64,000 nucleotides of DNA from Bacillota bacterium (lineage in GTDB: Bacteria > Bacillota > Sulfobacillia > Fermentithermobacillales > Fermentithermobacillaceae), in NCBI GenBank assembly GCA_012841065.1, contig DUVI01000042.1, positions 1 through 64,000 on the forward strand. Direction: 5' to 3'. The position numbers and the translations under genes were made by a program. The notes below the pieces were generated by a model, which worked only from the letters and a program-made list of their open reading frames with translations, searched no databases and was not told where the DNA came from. Each line of letters begins with the position of its first letter. The stretch's first letter is position 1. Positions 44,242-52,134 of this stretch are shown piece by piece.

Positions 44242-44855
44242 CTGTCATCCCTCCTTTCGTCCTGTTTGACGTAAGAAGGAAAGCTTTGTTCCGCATCCAT
44301 CAATTTTCTTAAAATATTCCTCGCCCTGTGAATCCGTGACTTAACCGTACCCAGGGACATATCCAGGATTTCGGCGATCTCCTGGTACGAATATCCCTGC
44401 ACATCGCACAAAATCAAGACCGCCCGGTAATGAGGCTCCAGATCGTTGAGAACGTGGAGCATCTTTTCACCGAGAAACCTGGCTTCCACGATTTCTTCAG
44501 TGCTTTCCGCCGAATCTTCTACCTGTCTTTGGGCTTCTGAATCAGAGAACTCTACCGGTGCATCAAGGGAATATACCTGGGCCTTTTTGTGCCTTCGCAA
44601 GTGATCCAAAGAAGCATTCATGCAGATCCTGTATATCCAGGTGGAAAACTTGCTGTCTCCCCTGAAGCTAGGCAAAGCTTGGTACGCCTTGAGGAACACT
44701 TCTTGCACTATATCCATAGCATCCTCGCTGTCGGATACCATGCGAAAAGCCACATTATACAGTTTGGTTTCATAGGCCTTTACAAGAGCTTCAAAGGCGG
44801 CGACGTCGCCTCTTGACGCTCTTTCCACAATGGCTTGTTCATTTGGTAAAGCCAC
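44238..44855 (-). CDS. ECF RNA polymerase sigma factor (SigW/RpoE-like)
   Basis: A 205-residue group 4 sigma factor. Region 2 includes YNVAFRMVSDSEDAMDIVQEVFLKAY and FSTWIYRICMNASLDHLRR; region 4 has LEPHYRAVLILCDVQGYSYQEIAEILDMSLGTVKSRIHRARN. The linker between them is long and acidic. GGAGGGGG precedes GTG 44855. It overlaps the anti-sigma gene by 4 bp, the classic sigma/anti-sigma operon. The downstream regulon is unknown; the ECF promoter is not evident upstream. Confidence 0.95.
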   Translation of the reverse strand: MALPNEQAIVERASRGDVAAFEALVKAYETKLYNVAFRMVSDSEDAMDIVQEVFLKAYQALPSFRGDSKFSTWIYRICMNASLDHLRRHKKAQVYSLDAPVEFSDSEAQRQVEDSAESTEEIVEARFLGEKMLHVLNDLEPHYRAVLILCDVQGYSYQEIAEILDMSLGTVKSRIHRARNILRKLMDAEQSFPSYVKQDERRDDR

Positions 44856-44920
44856 GGACTTCCCCCTCCGGTATCAATCTGCAATAAGCCAAAAATATCG
44901 AAGCCCAAGTTTATCTTTAC

Positions 44921-46786
44921 TTACTTGCAGGTCTTGCGCTCCTTGTTAAGTTTCAGGGACAAACCAAGGTCCTCAAGTTGCTCAGATGACACTTGTGACG
45001 GCGCACCTGTCAACAGGCATGTAGCTTTGGCTGTCTTAGGAAATGCAATCACTTCTCTTATGGTACCTGCTCCTGCCATTAGCATCACAAGCCTGTCGAG
45101 CCCGAAGGCAATCCCGCAATGGGGAGGCGCTCCGTACTCAAAAGCTTCTAACAGAAAACCGAACTTCTCCTCAGCCTCTTCAACCGAAAGGTTGAGAAGC
45201 CTGAACATCTTGTCCTGGAGTTTCCTCTCATGTATACGCACAGAACCTGAGGCCAGTTCCACCCCATTTAATACTAAATCGTAAGATCTCGCCCGAATCT
45301 GGGACTTGACTGAGTCGTCATCAGATCCCAACAAGTGCACATGCCTGGTAACAGGGCTGGTAAACGGATGATGAGCTGCCTGCCAGCGCGCATCCTCTTC
45401 ATTTCGCTCGAGAAGCGGAAACTCTGTTATCCACAAGAACTCATACTTGCCTTCCGGTATGAGCCCGAGTTCGTCCCCCAGGCTTAACCGGACCCTGCCT
45501 AAAGCCGTTACGGCCACTTCGAACGGGCCTGCCACTATCAGAACCAAATCCCCTTCTTTGGCACCTGTAGCATGGGCAATGCCTGAGATTTCTTCATCTG
45601 AAAGATGCTTTCTCACAGGGGACTTCACTTCGCCTCCGGGGAGATATGCCAGGTGTATGAGCCCTGCAGCCCCGAACTCCTTAGCTTGGGCAGCAAGAGA
45701 ATCAAGTTCCTGCCTGGACATACCTGCACATTCCGGGGCGCAGATCGCCCTGACTGTACCTTTAGATTCGATTGTACTCTTGAACACCATGAAGCCGGAT
45801 TCCCGCACCACGCCGGTAATATCGTGTATTTCCATCCCAAAACGTATATCAGGTTTGTCCGATCCGTACCGGGCCATGGCCTCATCCCAGGTCATCCGGG
45901 GAAAAGGCTGGGCAATCTCAACACCCAGGACTTCTTTCCACAGGTGTTTCATCATCCCTTCGATCAGGCCAAACAACCGATCCTCATCTGAAAACGACAC
46001 CTCAATGTCGATCTGGGTGAATTCAGGCTGCCTGTCAGCCCTCAAGTCTTCGTCCCTATAGCAGCGGGCAAGCTGAAAATACTTGTCTACGCCTGAAACC
46101 ATCAAGAGCTGTTTAAACAGCTGGGGCGACTGGGCCAAAGCGAAAAAGTTGCCTGGATCCAACCGTGAAGGGACCAGATAATCCCTGGCTCCTTCAGGCG
46201 TGCTCTTGGTCATGGTAGGGGTCTCTACTTCCCAAAACCCGTTCTGGGACAGGTAGTTCCTTACCGCCAAGGTGGCCTTGTGCCTAAGCTCAAGATTCCT
46301 GAGCATAGGCAGCCTCCGGAGGTCGAGATACCTATATCTCATTCTCAGCCCTTCATCGGGTTCAGGTTCATCGCGGATCACAAAGGGGGGTGTCTTAGAT
46401 CTGTTGAAAACCTTGATGTCGTCGGCCATCACTTCTATCATGCCTGTAGAACTGTTTGGGTTTTCGGTATCCGGTGCGCGTTTTACAACTGTACCCGACA
46501 CACATATCACATATTCTGACCGTACTTTCTTTGCAATCCTGAAACTCTCAGGCGATCTCTTATGATCTGTGACCACCTGCACCATGCCTGTACGGTCTCT
46601 CAAATCGATGAAGATCAGTTCACCCAGGTCCCTTTGACGGTTGACCCAACCCATCAGGACCACTTCGGAACCCACATGCTTTTCATCGAGTTCCCCGCAA
46701 TAGCAAGTGCGTTCTTGGCCTTCATATCCTGATATTGCAACAGTCGATGTTGCGTTTGTGAGTTTTTCTCCTTCAGTCGGTGCCAC
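44921..46786 (-). CDS. aspS: Aspartyl-tRNA synthetase
   Basis: A 621-residue bacterial-type class II AspRS: anticodon-binding OB domain (about residues 25-140), catalytic domain with motif 2 YRDEDLRADRQPEFTQID, the inserted GAD domain in the middle and motif 3 GIAFGLDRLVML. GTG 46786 has AAGGAGG upstream and overlaps the hisS stop by 14 bp. The N-terminal extension of about 20 residues is unusual but has ribosome-site support. Confidence 0.96.
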   Translation of the reverse strand: MAPTEGEKLTNATSTVAISGYEGQERTCYCGELDEKHVGSEVVLMGWVNRQRDLGELIFIDLRDRTGMVQVVTDHKRSPESFRIAKKVRSEYVICVSGTVVKRAPDTENPNSSTGMIEVMADDIKVFNRSKTPPFVIRDEPEPDEGLRMRYRYLDLRRLPMLRNLELRHKATLAVRNYLSQNGFWEVETPTMTKSTPEGARDYLVPSRLDPGNFFALAQSPQLFKQLLMVSGVDKYFQLARCYRDEDLRADRQPEFTQIDIEVSFSDEDRLFGLIEGMMKHLWKEVLGVEIAQPFPRMTWDEAMARYGSDKPDIRFGMEIHDITGVVRESGFMVFKSTIESKGTVRAICAPECAGMSRQELDSLAAQAKEFGAAGLIHLAYLPGGEVKSPVRKHLSDEEISGIAHATGAKEGDLVLIVAGPFEVAVTALGRVRLSLGDELGLIPEGKYEFLWITEFPLLERNEEDARWQAAHHPFTSPVTRHVHLLGSDDDSVKSQIRARSYDLVLNGVELASGSVRIHERKLQDKMFRLLNLSVEEAEEKFGFLLEAFEYGAPPHCGIAFGLDRLVMLMAGAGTIREVIAFPKTAKATCLLTGAPSQVSSEQLEDLGLSLKLNKERKTCK

Positions 46787-48053
46787 CTGAGACTGCCTCC
46801 TTCATGAAATCTAACACGCTTCCGGCCGGAACTTGTTTCTGCCACCCATGTTCCATAGACCTTATTGTGATGAAGCCCTGCTCAATTTCTTCTTCTCCGA
46901 TTATTGCAACGTACTTGGCCTTTAGCCTGTCGGCATGTTTCATCTGGGCCTTCATGCTTCGCCTGAGCGGGTCAAAATCGCTTGAAAGCCCTGAGCACCT
47001 TAAGTCGTTGAGCAGCCCAAAACCCGCCTCTGTAACCCGTTTGTCCCCGGTGTCAGGGAAAAGCACAAAGCAATCTATAGATACATCCGGGGCCAGGGGT
47101 TTGTCGCCTTTCTCGGCTGCCAGAAGCAGCCTCTCAACGCCAACAGCGAAACCCATTCCCGGACATGGCTTACCTCCCAGTTCTTCAATAAGCCCATCGT
47201 AGCGCCCTCCGCCGATGATGGCATCCTGGGCGCCAAGGGGAGGCCACTTGAGCTCAAACACTGTCTTTGTGTAGTAGTCAAATCCCCTTACCAGAGTCGG
47301 ATCGACAGTGTACTCAAGCCCAAGGGACCTCAAACTGTCCTGAAGAGTAACCCAGTGCTCCCGGCAATCATCGCACAGATAATCCCTGATCAAAGGGACA
47401 TCTGCCGTAGCCCTGCGGCACGCGTCGTTCTTGCAGTCCAGGATCCTGAGGGGATTCCTGTCCAGCCGTTCCAGGCAATCAGGGCAAAACTCGCCTACCC
47501 TGCCTGAAATATGCTTGACGAAATCTTCCCTGTGAACTCTGCGGCACTTGGGACATCCAATGGTATTGATGTAAAGAGTGGTTCCCATAAGACCCAGTTC
47601 TTCTGCGATTCTCACTGCAAGCAGGATCACTTCCACATCTGAGTAGGCAGACGGCGAACCGAGTATTTCAACTCCGTACTGCACGAACTCCCTGTACCGG
47701 CCTGCCTGGGGCTTTTCATAGCGAAACATTGGACCGAGGTAGAACAATTTCTTCGGCAAAGCACCGCGATCAAGCCCCCGCTCCAAAAATGCCCGGGCAA
47801 CAGGTGCTGTACCCTCCGGCCTGAGGGTGAGCTCCCTGCCCCCCTTGTCCCGGAAGGTGTACATTTCTTTCCGGACAATGTCGGTGGACTCTCCCACTGT
47901 TCTTGAGAACAGCTCGGTGTACTCAAATATGGGAGTCCTGATTTCTTCAAAGCTGTAGATTTTAGAGAGCCGCCTAAGGAGCAATTCAAGACAAGCCCAT
48001 TTATGCGACTCGGGAGGCAGGATATCATTGGTGCCCCGAGGTGCTCTCAGCAT
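46773..48053 (-). CDS. hisS: Histidyl-tRNA synthetase
   Basis: A 426-residue class II HisRS. It begins MLRAPRGTNDILPPES; the His-specific motifs are LVRGFDYYTKTVFE and GGGRYDGLIEELGG, with a C-terminal anticodon domain. Several CxxC pairs in the insertion (CPKC, CPDC, CDDC) may bind zinc. GGGAGGGG lies six nt before ATG 48053; an in-frame start at 48107 overlaps the MBL gene and is rejected. hisS-aspS is the standard Firmicutes order. Confidence 0.96.
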   Translation of the reverse strand: MLRAPRGTNDILPPESHKWACLELLLRRLSKIYSFEEIRTPIFEYTELFSRTVGESTDIVRKEMYTFRDKGGRELTLRPEGTAPVARAFLERGLDRGALPKKLFYLGPMFRYEKPQAGRYREFVQYGVEILGSPSAYSDVEVILLAVRIAEELGLMGTTLYINTIGCPKCRRVHREDFVKHISGRVGEFCPDCLERLDRNPLRILDCKNDACRRATADVPLIRDYLCDDCREHWVTLQDSLRSLGLEYTVDPTLVRGFDYYTKTVFELKWPPLGAQDAIIGGGRYDGLIEELGGKPCPGMGFAVGVERLLLAAEKGDKPLAPDVSIDCFVLFPDTGDKRVTEAGFGLLNDLRCSGLSSDFDPLRRSMKAQMKHADRLKAKYVAIIGEEEIEQGFITIRSMEHGWQKQVPAGSVLDFMKEAVSGGTD

Positions 48054-48100
48054 AACTACCCCTCCCAGGGTTTTGGTTTGTCCATCTAAGATATCACATT

Positions 48101-48757
48101 TCAGCACATAAAGGGATTGTGTGTACGTTCTCTGCCTACCGTGGTCTCTTCGTCGTGGCCTGGATATATGACAGTATCGTCGGGTAAGGTAAACACTTTA
48201 TTGCGGATGCTGGCTACAAGCTGGTGAACATTACCTGCCGGAAGGTCGGTCCTGCCCACACTCAAACTGAAGATCAGATCCCCCGAGAACAACACTCCCG
48301 GCACACCTTCCGAACCTTCATTATCGCGGGTACCCGGCCAGTACAAACAAACGGAGCCCGGACTGTGTCCGGGTGTCTCGATTACGCGGAGGCAGGTATC
48401 CCCGAAGGTGATTACGTCCCCTTCCCTGATGAAGGTGATATCCTTTGGGCGGATCATCTTGTCCGCGCCTGCGAAAGCCCTCATCCAACCGGGTTCTTCC
48501 AAAAACTTGCTGTCAGCCTCGGAAATCAGCACGGGAACCGATGTCTTGGCCTGGATGAAGCCGGCCTCAAGGAAATGGTCGATATGCCCGTGGGTAATCA
48601 CAACACAGTGGAGCCGGAGTCCCTGGCTATCGATAAAATCCAGGATCCCCTGGCCGTCTCCGCCCGGGTCTATGATTATGGCTTTTCGCGATGCTTCGTC
48701 TTCTACGATGTAGCAGTTGGTTTGCAGCCAGCCTACAACACGCGTGTGTACCTTCAC
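48101..48757 (-). CDS. Metallo-beta-lactamase-fold hydrolase (glyoxalase II-like)
   Basis: A roughly 218-residue MBL-fold hydrolase. The metal motif THGHIDH, the later ETPGHSPGS histidine, FSGDLIF aspartate and YPGHDEET histidine complete a dinuclear zinc site as in hydroxyacylglutathione-type hydrolases. GTG 48757 is preferred (AAGGCGGG upstream), with ATG 48778 or TTG 48781 as alternatives. It sits between dtd and hisS, a common location in Bacillota; the natural substrate is unknown. Confidence 0.9.
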   Translation of the reverse strand: MKVHTRVVGWLQTNCYIVEDEASRKAIIIDPGGDGQGILDFIDSQGLRLHCVVITHGHIDHFLEAGFIQAKTSVPVLISEADSKFLEEPGWMRAFAGADKMIRPKDITFIREGDVITFGDTCLRVIETPGHSPGSVCLYWPGTRDNEGSEGVPGVLFSGDLIFSLSVGRTDLPAGNVHQLVASIRNKVFTLPDDTVIYPGHDEETTVGRERTHNPFMC

Positions 48758-48801
48758 CGGCAACCCGCCTTTCACCATCAAATCGATTCCAAGTACTCTG
48801 G

Positions 48802-49251
48802 TCAGAACTCCTTCTTGCTGGAAATCAATATAGTAACCGGCCCGTCATTTACAAGTTCCACTTGCATGTTGGCGCCGAAAACCCCGGTCTTGACAGTCAA
48901 GCCCATGCCCTGCAATTCTTCCACCACTTTCAGGTACAACTCCTCACCCTTTTGAGGAGGCGCTGCCTGGTCGAATCCAGGACGTTTGCCTTTTTTTACA
49001 TCCCCGTACAACGTGAACTGGGATACTACAAGAACCTCGCCTGATATATCCAGAAGCGAAAGGTTCATTTTGCCTTCTTCATCAGAAAACACCCTTAAGC
49101 CGGCGATCTTACCGGCCATGTAGGTTACATCTTTTTCAGTATCGTCTTTCCCCACGCCTAAAAGCACAAGGGCCCCAGGGCCGATAGCTGAGACTTGTTC
49201 ACCATCTACTACAACTCTTGCGCTTCTAACTCGTTGAAACACAGCCCGCAC
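48802..49251 (-). CDS. dtd: D-aminoacyl-tRNA deacylase
   Basis: A 149-residue DTD that removes D-amino acids (and glycine) mischarged onto tRNA. The two signature loops are [22 protein letters not shown] and [17 protein letters not shown] precedes GTG 49251. It lies 3 bp after the relA stop; the relA-dtd pair is conserved in Firmicutes. Confidence 0.96.
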   Translation of the reverse strand: MRAVFQRVRSARVVVDGEQVSAIGPGALVLLGVGKDDTEKDVTYMAGKIAGLRVFSDEEGKMNLSLLDISGEVLVVSQFTLYGDVKKGKRPGFDQAAPPQKGEELYLKVVEELQGMGLTVKTGVFGANMQVELVNDGPVTILISSKKEF

Positions 49252-49254
49252 AAC

Positions 49255-51420
49255 TTATCTCTCCTTACCGAAAACACGCTTCACTGCCATGATACCTTCT
49301 ATTTGCCTGATACTGGCAACCACTTTCTTGAGTTCGTTGAGATCATGGGTTTCAAACTGAATGGTGATCCTTGCGATCCCGTCAGGCTGTCCCCTGGCGG
49401 TGGCGTTGGTAATATTGGAGCCCATGTTGGCTATGACAGATGTAACCTCGGCAAACAATCCGGGCCTGTCTCCGCCCTCAACCAGTATTTCTACAGGGTA
49501 AGACGCTCTTACCTCGGCCTTCCACGATGCTTCAATGAACCGTTCTGTATCGGTAAGCGACAACAGGGTGGGACAATCCAGCCTATGGATGGTAACCCCG
49601 CGCCCTCTCGTGATATATCCGATTATCGGGTCCCCAGGTAGAGGTGAACAGCACTGGGCGAGGCGCACCAGCATACCGTCCATCCCTTTGACGATGACCG
49701 CTTCTTCCGGACCCCTGGGTTTCTTGGGAACCGCCTTGGGAGCTTCCTCCCGCTTGGGCAATAAATCCGGCGCGGTTTTGGCAGCTTCTTCACGCAACAT
49801 TGTTGTGAGGTGGACTGCACTAATCCCTCCGTAGGAAATAGCTGCATATACGCTTTGCAGGTCGGGATAATTCAATTTACGCAGCACATTCCCGGCTACT
49901 CCGGCGTCGATAAGATCTGCCAGTTTCACATCTAGCTTCTGTTGCACCTCATTCTCAAGGGTGGCCTTGCCCCGGGCAATATCTTCTTCCCGCAACTGCT
50001 TCCTGAAAAAACTCCTGATTTTAGAGCGCGCCCCGGATGTCTTGACGATATCCAGCCAGTCCCGGCTGGGGCCTGATGATTGGCGTGAAGTGAGAATCTC
50101 GACTATGTCCCCTGTGTTGAGCTTGTAGGATAAAGGAACCAGTTTGCCGTTGACCTTTGCCCCGACACACTGGTGGCCGATATCTGTGTGAATCCTGTAA
50201 GCAAAATCAAGGGGTGTGGATCCTACAGGCAGATCGATAACATCGCCCTTGGGAGTGAATACGAAGACCTCATCATTGAACAGATCCAGCTTGAGGGCCT
50301 CCATGAATTCACCGGCGTCGGTCATCTCCCTTTGCCAATCAGCCAGTTGGCGCAACCATGACATCTTCTGATCGAATGATTGGTCCGACCGTCTTTCCTT
50401 ATATTTCCAGTGAGCTGCACTGCCGTATTCAGCAGTCCGGTCCATCTCCCTGGTCCTTATCTGTATTTCGAAAGGCTGCCCTAAAGGTCCTAATACGGTG
50501 GTATGCAGCGACTGGTAGCCGTTAGGCTTGGGCATGGCAATGTAGTCTTTGAACCTTCCGGGCATGGGTTTCCAGAGAGTATGAGCTAACCCCAATACTT
50601 CGTAGCAATCGCTGACGGTAGCCACGATAACTCTCACCGCCAGCAGGTCAAATATCTGTGAAATATCAGTGTCCTGGCGCTTCATTTTCCGGTATATGCT
50701 ATACAGGTTCTTGGCCCTACCTTGAATTTCCGCCTGTATACCGTGCTGTGCAAGCAAGTCTTGCAGACGGCTGATTACCATGGCTACCTCGGCCTCACGC
50801 TCGCTGCGCTTGGCCACCATCTGCTTTGCTAGGGAGCGGTATTCGTCAGGGTAAAGGTACCTGAACCCCAAATCCTCAAGTTCCCACTTGAACCGCCAAA
50901 TCCCCAGACGGTGGGCCAGAGGGGCGTATATGTCCAAAGTCTCTTCTGCAGTCTGTTTCTGTTTCTCAACAGGAAGCGCATCCAGGGTCCTGAGGTTATG
51001 CATGCGGTCGGCAAGCCGGATTACCACAACCCGCCAGTCTTCCGCCATGGCCAAGAACATTTTGCGCAGGTTCGACACCTGCTCTTCCATCCGCGAGTGA
51101 AACTGGATCCGGCTCAGCTTGGTCACCCCGTCGACCAATCTGGCTATCTCAACGCCAAACTCTTGCCGTATCTCTTCAATTGTAACGTCAGTATCTTCCA
51201 CTACATCGTGAAGCAGGGCAGCGGCGAGGGTATGAGCATCCCCTTCCAGTTCGGACAGTATCCGGGCTACAGCAACCGGATGCTCAATATACTCCTCTCC
51301 CGATAACCTGAATTGCCCTTGGTGAGCCTTGGCAGCAAAAACATAGGCCCTCTGGACCAGTTGCTTGTCCTGGTCCGACAAGTAAGCACCTATGTCATCT
51401 TGCAGTTTGGTAACTGCCAT
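49255..51420 (-). CDS. relA: Bifunctional (p)ppGpp synthetase/hydrolase RelA/SpoT (Rel)
   Basis: A 721-residue long RSH enzyme. The HD hydrolase domain (LLHDVVEDTDVT near residue 68), the synthetase with GRFKDYIAMPKPNGYQSLHTTV, the TGS domain (DEVFVFTPKGDVIDLP) and a C-terminal ACT domain are all present. The RFKD motif and intact HD site match bifunctional Rel of Firmicutes. GGAGGAGG precedes ATG 51420. A terminator-like hairpin sits immediately upstream (51441-51487). Confidence 0.97.
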   Translation of the reverse strand: MAVTKLQDDIGAYLSDQDKQLVQRAYVFAAKAHQGQFRLSGEEYIEHPVAVARILSELEGDAHTLAAALLHDVVEDTDVTIEEIRQEFGVEIARLVDGVTKLSRIQFHSRMEEQVSNLRKMFLAMAEDWRVVVIRLADRMHNLRTLDALPVEKQKQTAEETLDIYAPLAHRLGIWRFKWELEDLGFRYLYPDEYRSLAKQMVAKRSEREAEVAMVISRLQDLLAQHGIQAEIQGRAKNLYSIYRKMKRQDTDISQIFDLLAVRVIVATVSDCYEVLGLAHTLWKPMPGRFKDYIAMPKPNGYQSLHTTVLGPLGQPFEIQIRTREMDRTAEYGSAAHWKYKERRSDQSFDQKMSWLRQLADWQREMTDAGEFMEALKLDLFNDEVFVFTPKGDVIDLPVGSTPLDFAYRIHTDIGHQCVGAKVNGKLVPLSYKLNTGDIVEILTSRQSSGPSRDWLDIVKTSGARSKIRSFFRKQLREEDIARGKATLENEVQQKLDVKLADLIDAGVAGNVLRKLNYPDLQSVYAAISYGGISAVHLTTMLREEAAKTAPDLLPKREEAPKAVPKKPRGPEEAVIVKGMDGMLVRLAQCCSPLPGDPIIGYITRGRGVTIHRLDCPTLLSLTDTERFIEASWKAEVRASYPVEILVEGGDRPGLFAEVTSVIANMGSNITNATARGQPDGIARITIQFETHDLNELKKVVASIRQIEGIMAVKRVFGKER

Positions 51421-51440
51421 GGCCTCCTCCTCGTATTTTC

Positions 51441-51487
51441 AAAAAGCGACATTCCTGGTTTGCCGTTTAGCCCGAATGTCGCTTTTT
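51441..51487 (-). terminator. Terminator-like hairpin between apt and relA
   Basis: Perfect 14-bp inverted repeat (51474-51487 with 51441-51454) with a 19-nt loop. On the minus strand the stem ends in GCTTTTTG, a proper U-tract, only about 12 nt before the relA ribosome site. It may terminate apt transcripts or act as an attenuator of relA. Confidence 0.75.
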
Positions 51488-51513
51488 CTGACTATCCTAT
51501 TGAATTGCACCCT

Positions 51514-51547
51514 AATCTTGCTATTTGCAAAATCTTGCTATTTGCAA
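51514..51547. repeat. 17-bp perfect tandem repeat in the apt-relA gap
   Basis: The 17-mer AATCTTGCTATTTGCAA occurs twice without spacing (51514-51530, 51531-51547), between the apt stop and the hairpin ahead of relA. Slippage product or a paired regulator site. Confidence 0.75.
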
Positions 51548-51578
51548 AGCTTGCCATTCAAAGCAACCGTGCAAGTTG

Positions 51579-52121
51579 CTAACTTTCGAGCTTAACCACT
51601 GAATAAACCTCATACCCCATTTTAGATAGATTAGCCCTACCTGGAATGTAAGTCAACTCAATCAAAAACACCACACCGGCGATTTCGCCGCCAAGTTTGT
51701 CGACCATATCGATGGTAGCGGCAATGGTACCTCCCGTGGCAAGCAGATCATCCACTACCAATACCCGTTGCCCGGGCTCTACAGCATCTTTATGTATCTC
51801 AAGGGTATCAGTTCCATATTCCAGCTCGTATTCTCCTTGGAGGGTATCCCAGGGCAACTTCCCTTTCTTCCTGACCGGAGCAAACCCTTTGCCCATGGCG
51901 TAAGCAAGTGCGCTCCCTATGATGAACCCCCTGGCTTCTGGCGCCACGATCACATCGAAGTCGATCTGTTCGCATACATCCTTGAGAGCATCTATGCACT
52001 TCTTGAACAACTCAGGATCTTTCAGAAGGAGAGTTATGTCTTTGAAACTAACCCCTTCCTGGGGAAAATCCGGGATCACCCTAATGTTCGACATTATTTG
52101 TTTTTCGACGCTTTCCCCCAT
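51579..52121 (-). CDS. apt: Adenine phosphoribosyltransferase
   Basis: A 180-residue APRT for adenine salvage. The PRPP-binding motif is VLVVDDLLATGGT and the adenine-side motif is PEARGFIIG. GGGAGGGAT precedes ATG 52121; ATG at residue 10 is also possible and would match shorter homologues. It lies between recJ and relA, the usual Firmicutes location. Confidence 0.96.
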   Translation of the reverse strand: MGESVEKQIMSNIRVIPDFPQEGVSFKDITLLLKDPELFKKCIDALKDVCEQIDFDVIVAPEARGFIIGSALAYAMGKGFAPVRKKGKLPWDTLQGEYELEYGTDTLEIHKDAVEPGQRVLVVDDLLATGGTIAATIDMVDKLGGEIAGVVFLIELTYIPGRANLSKMGYEVYSVVKLES

Positions 52122-52134
52122 GCTTTATCCCTCC

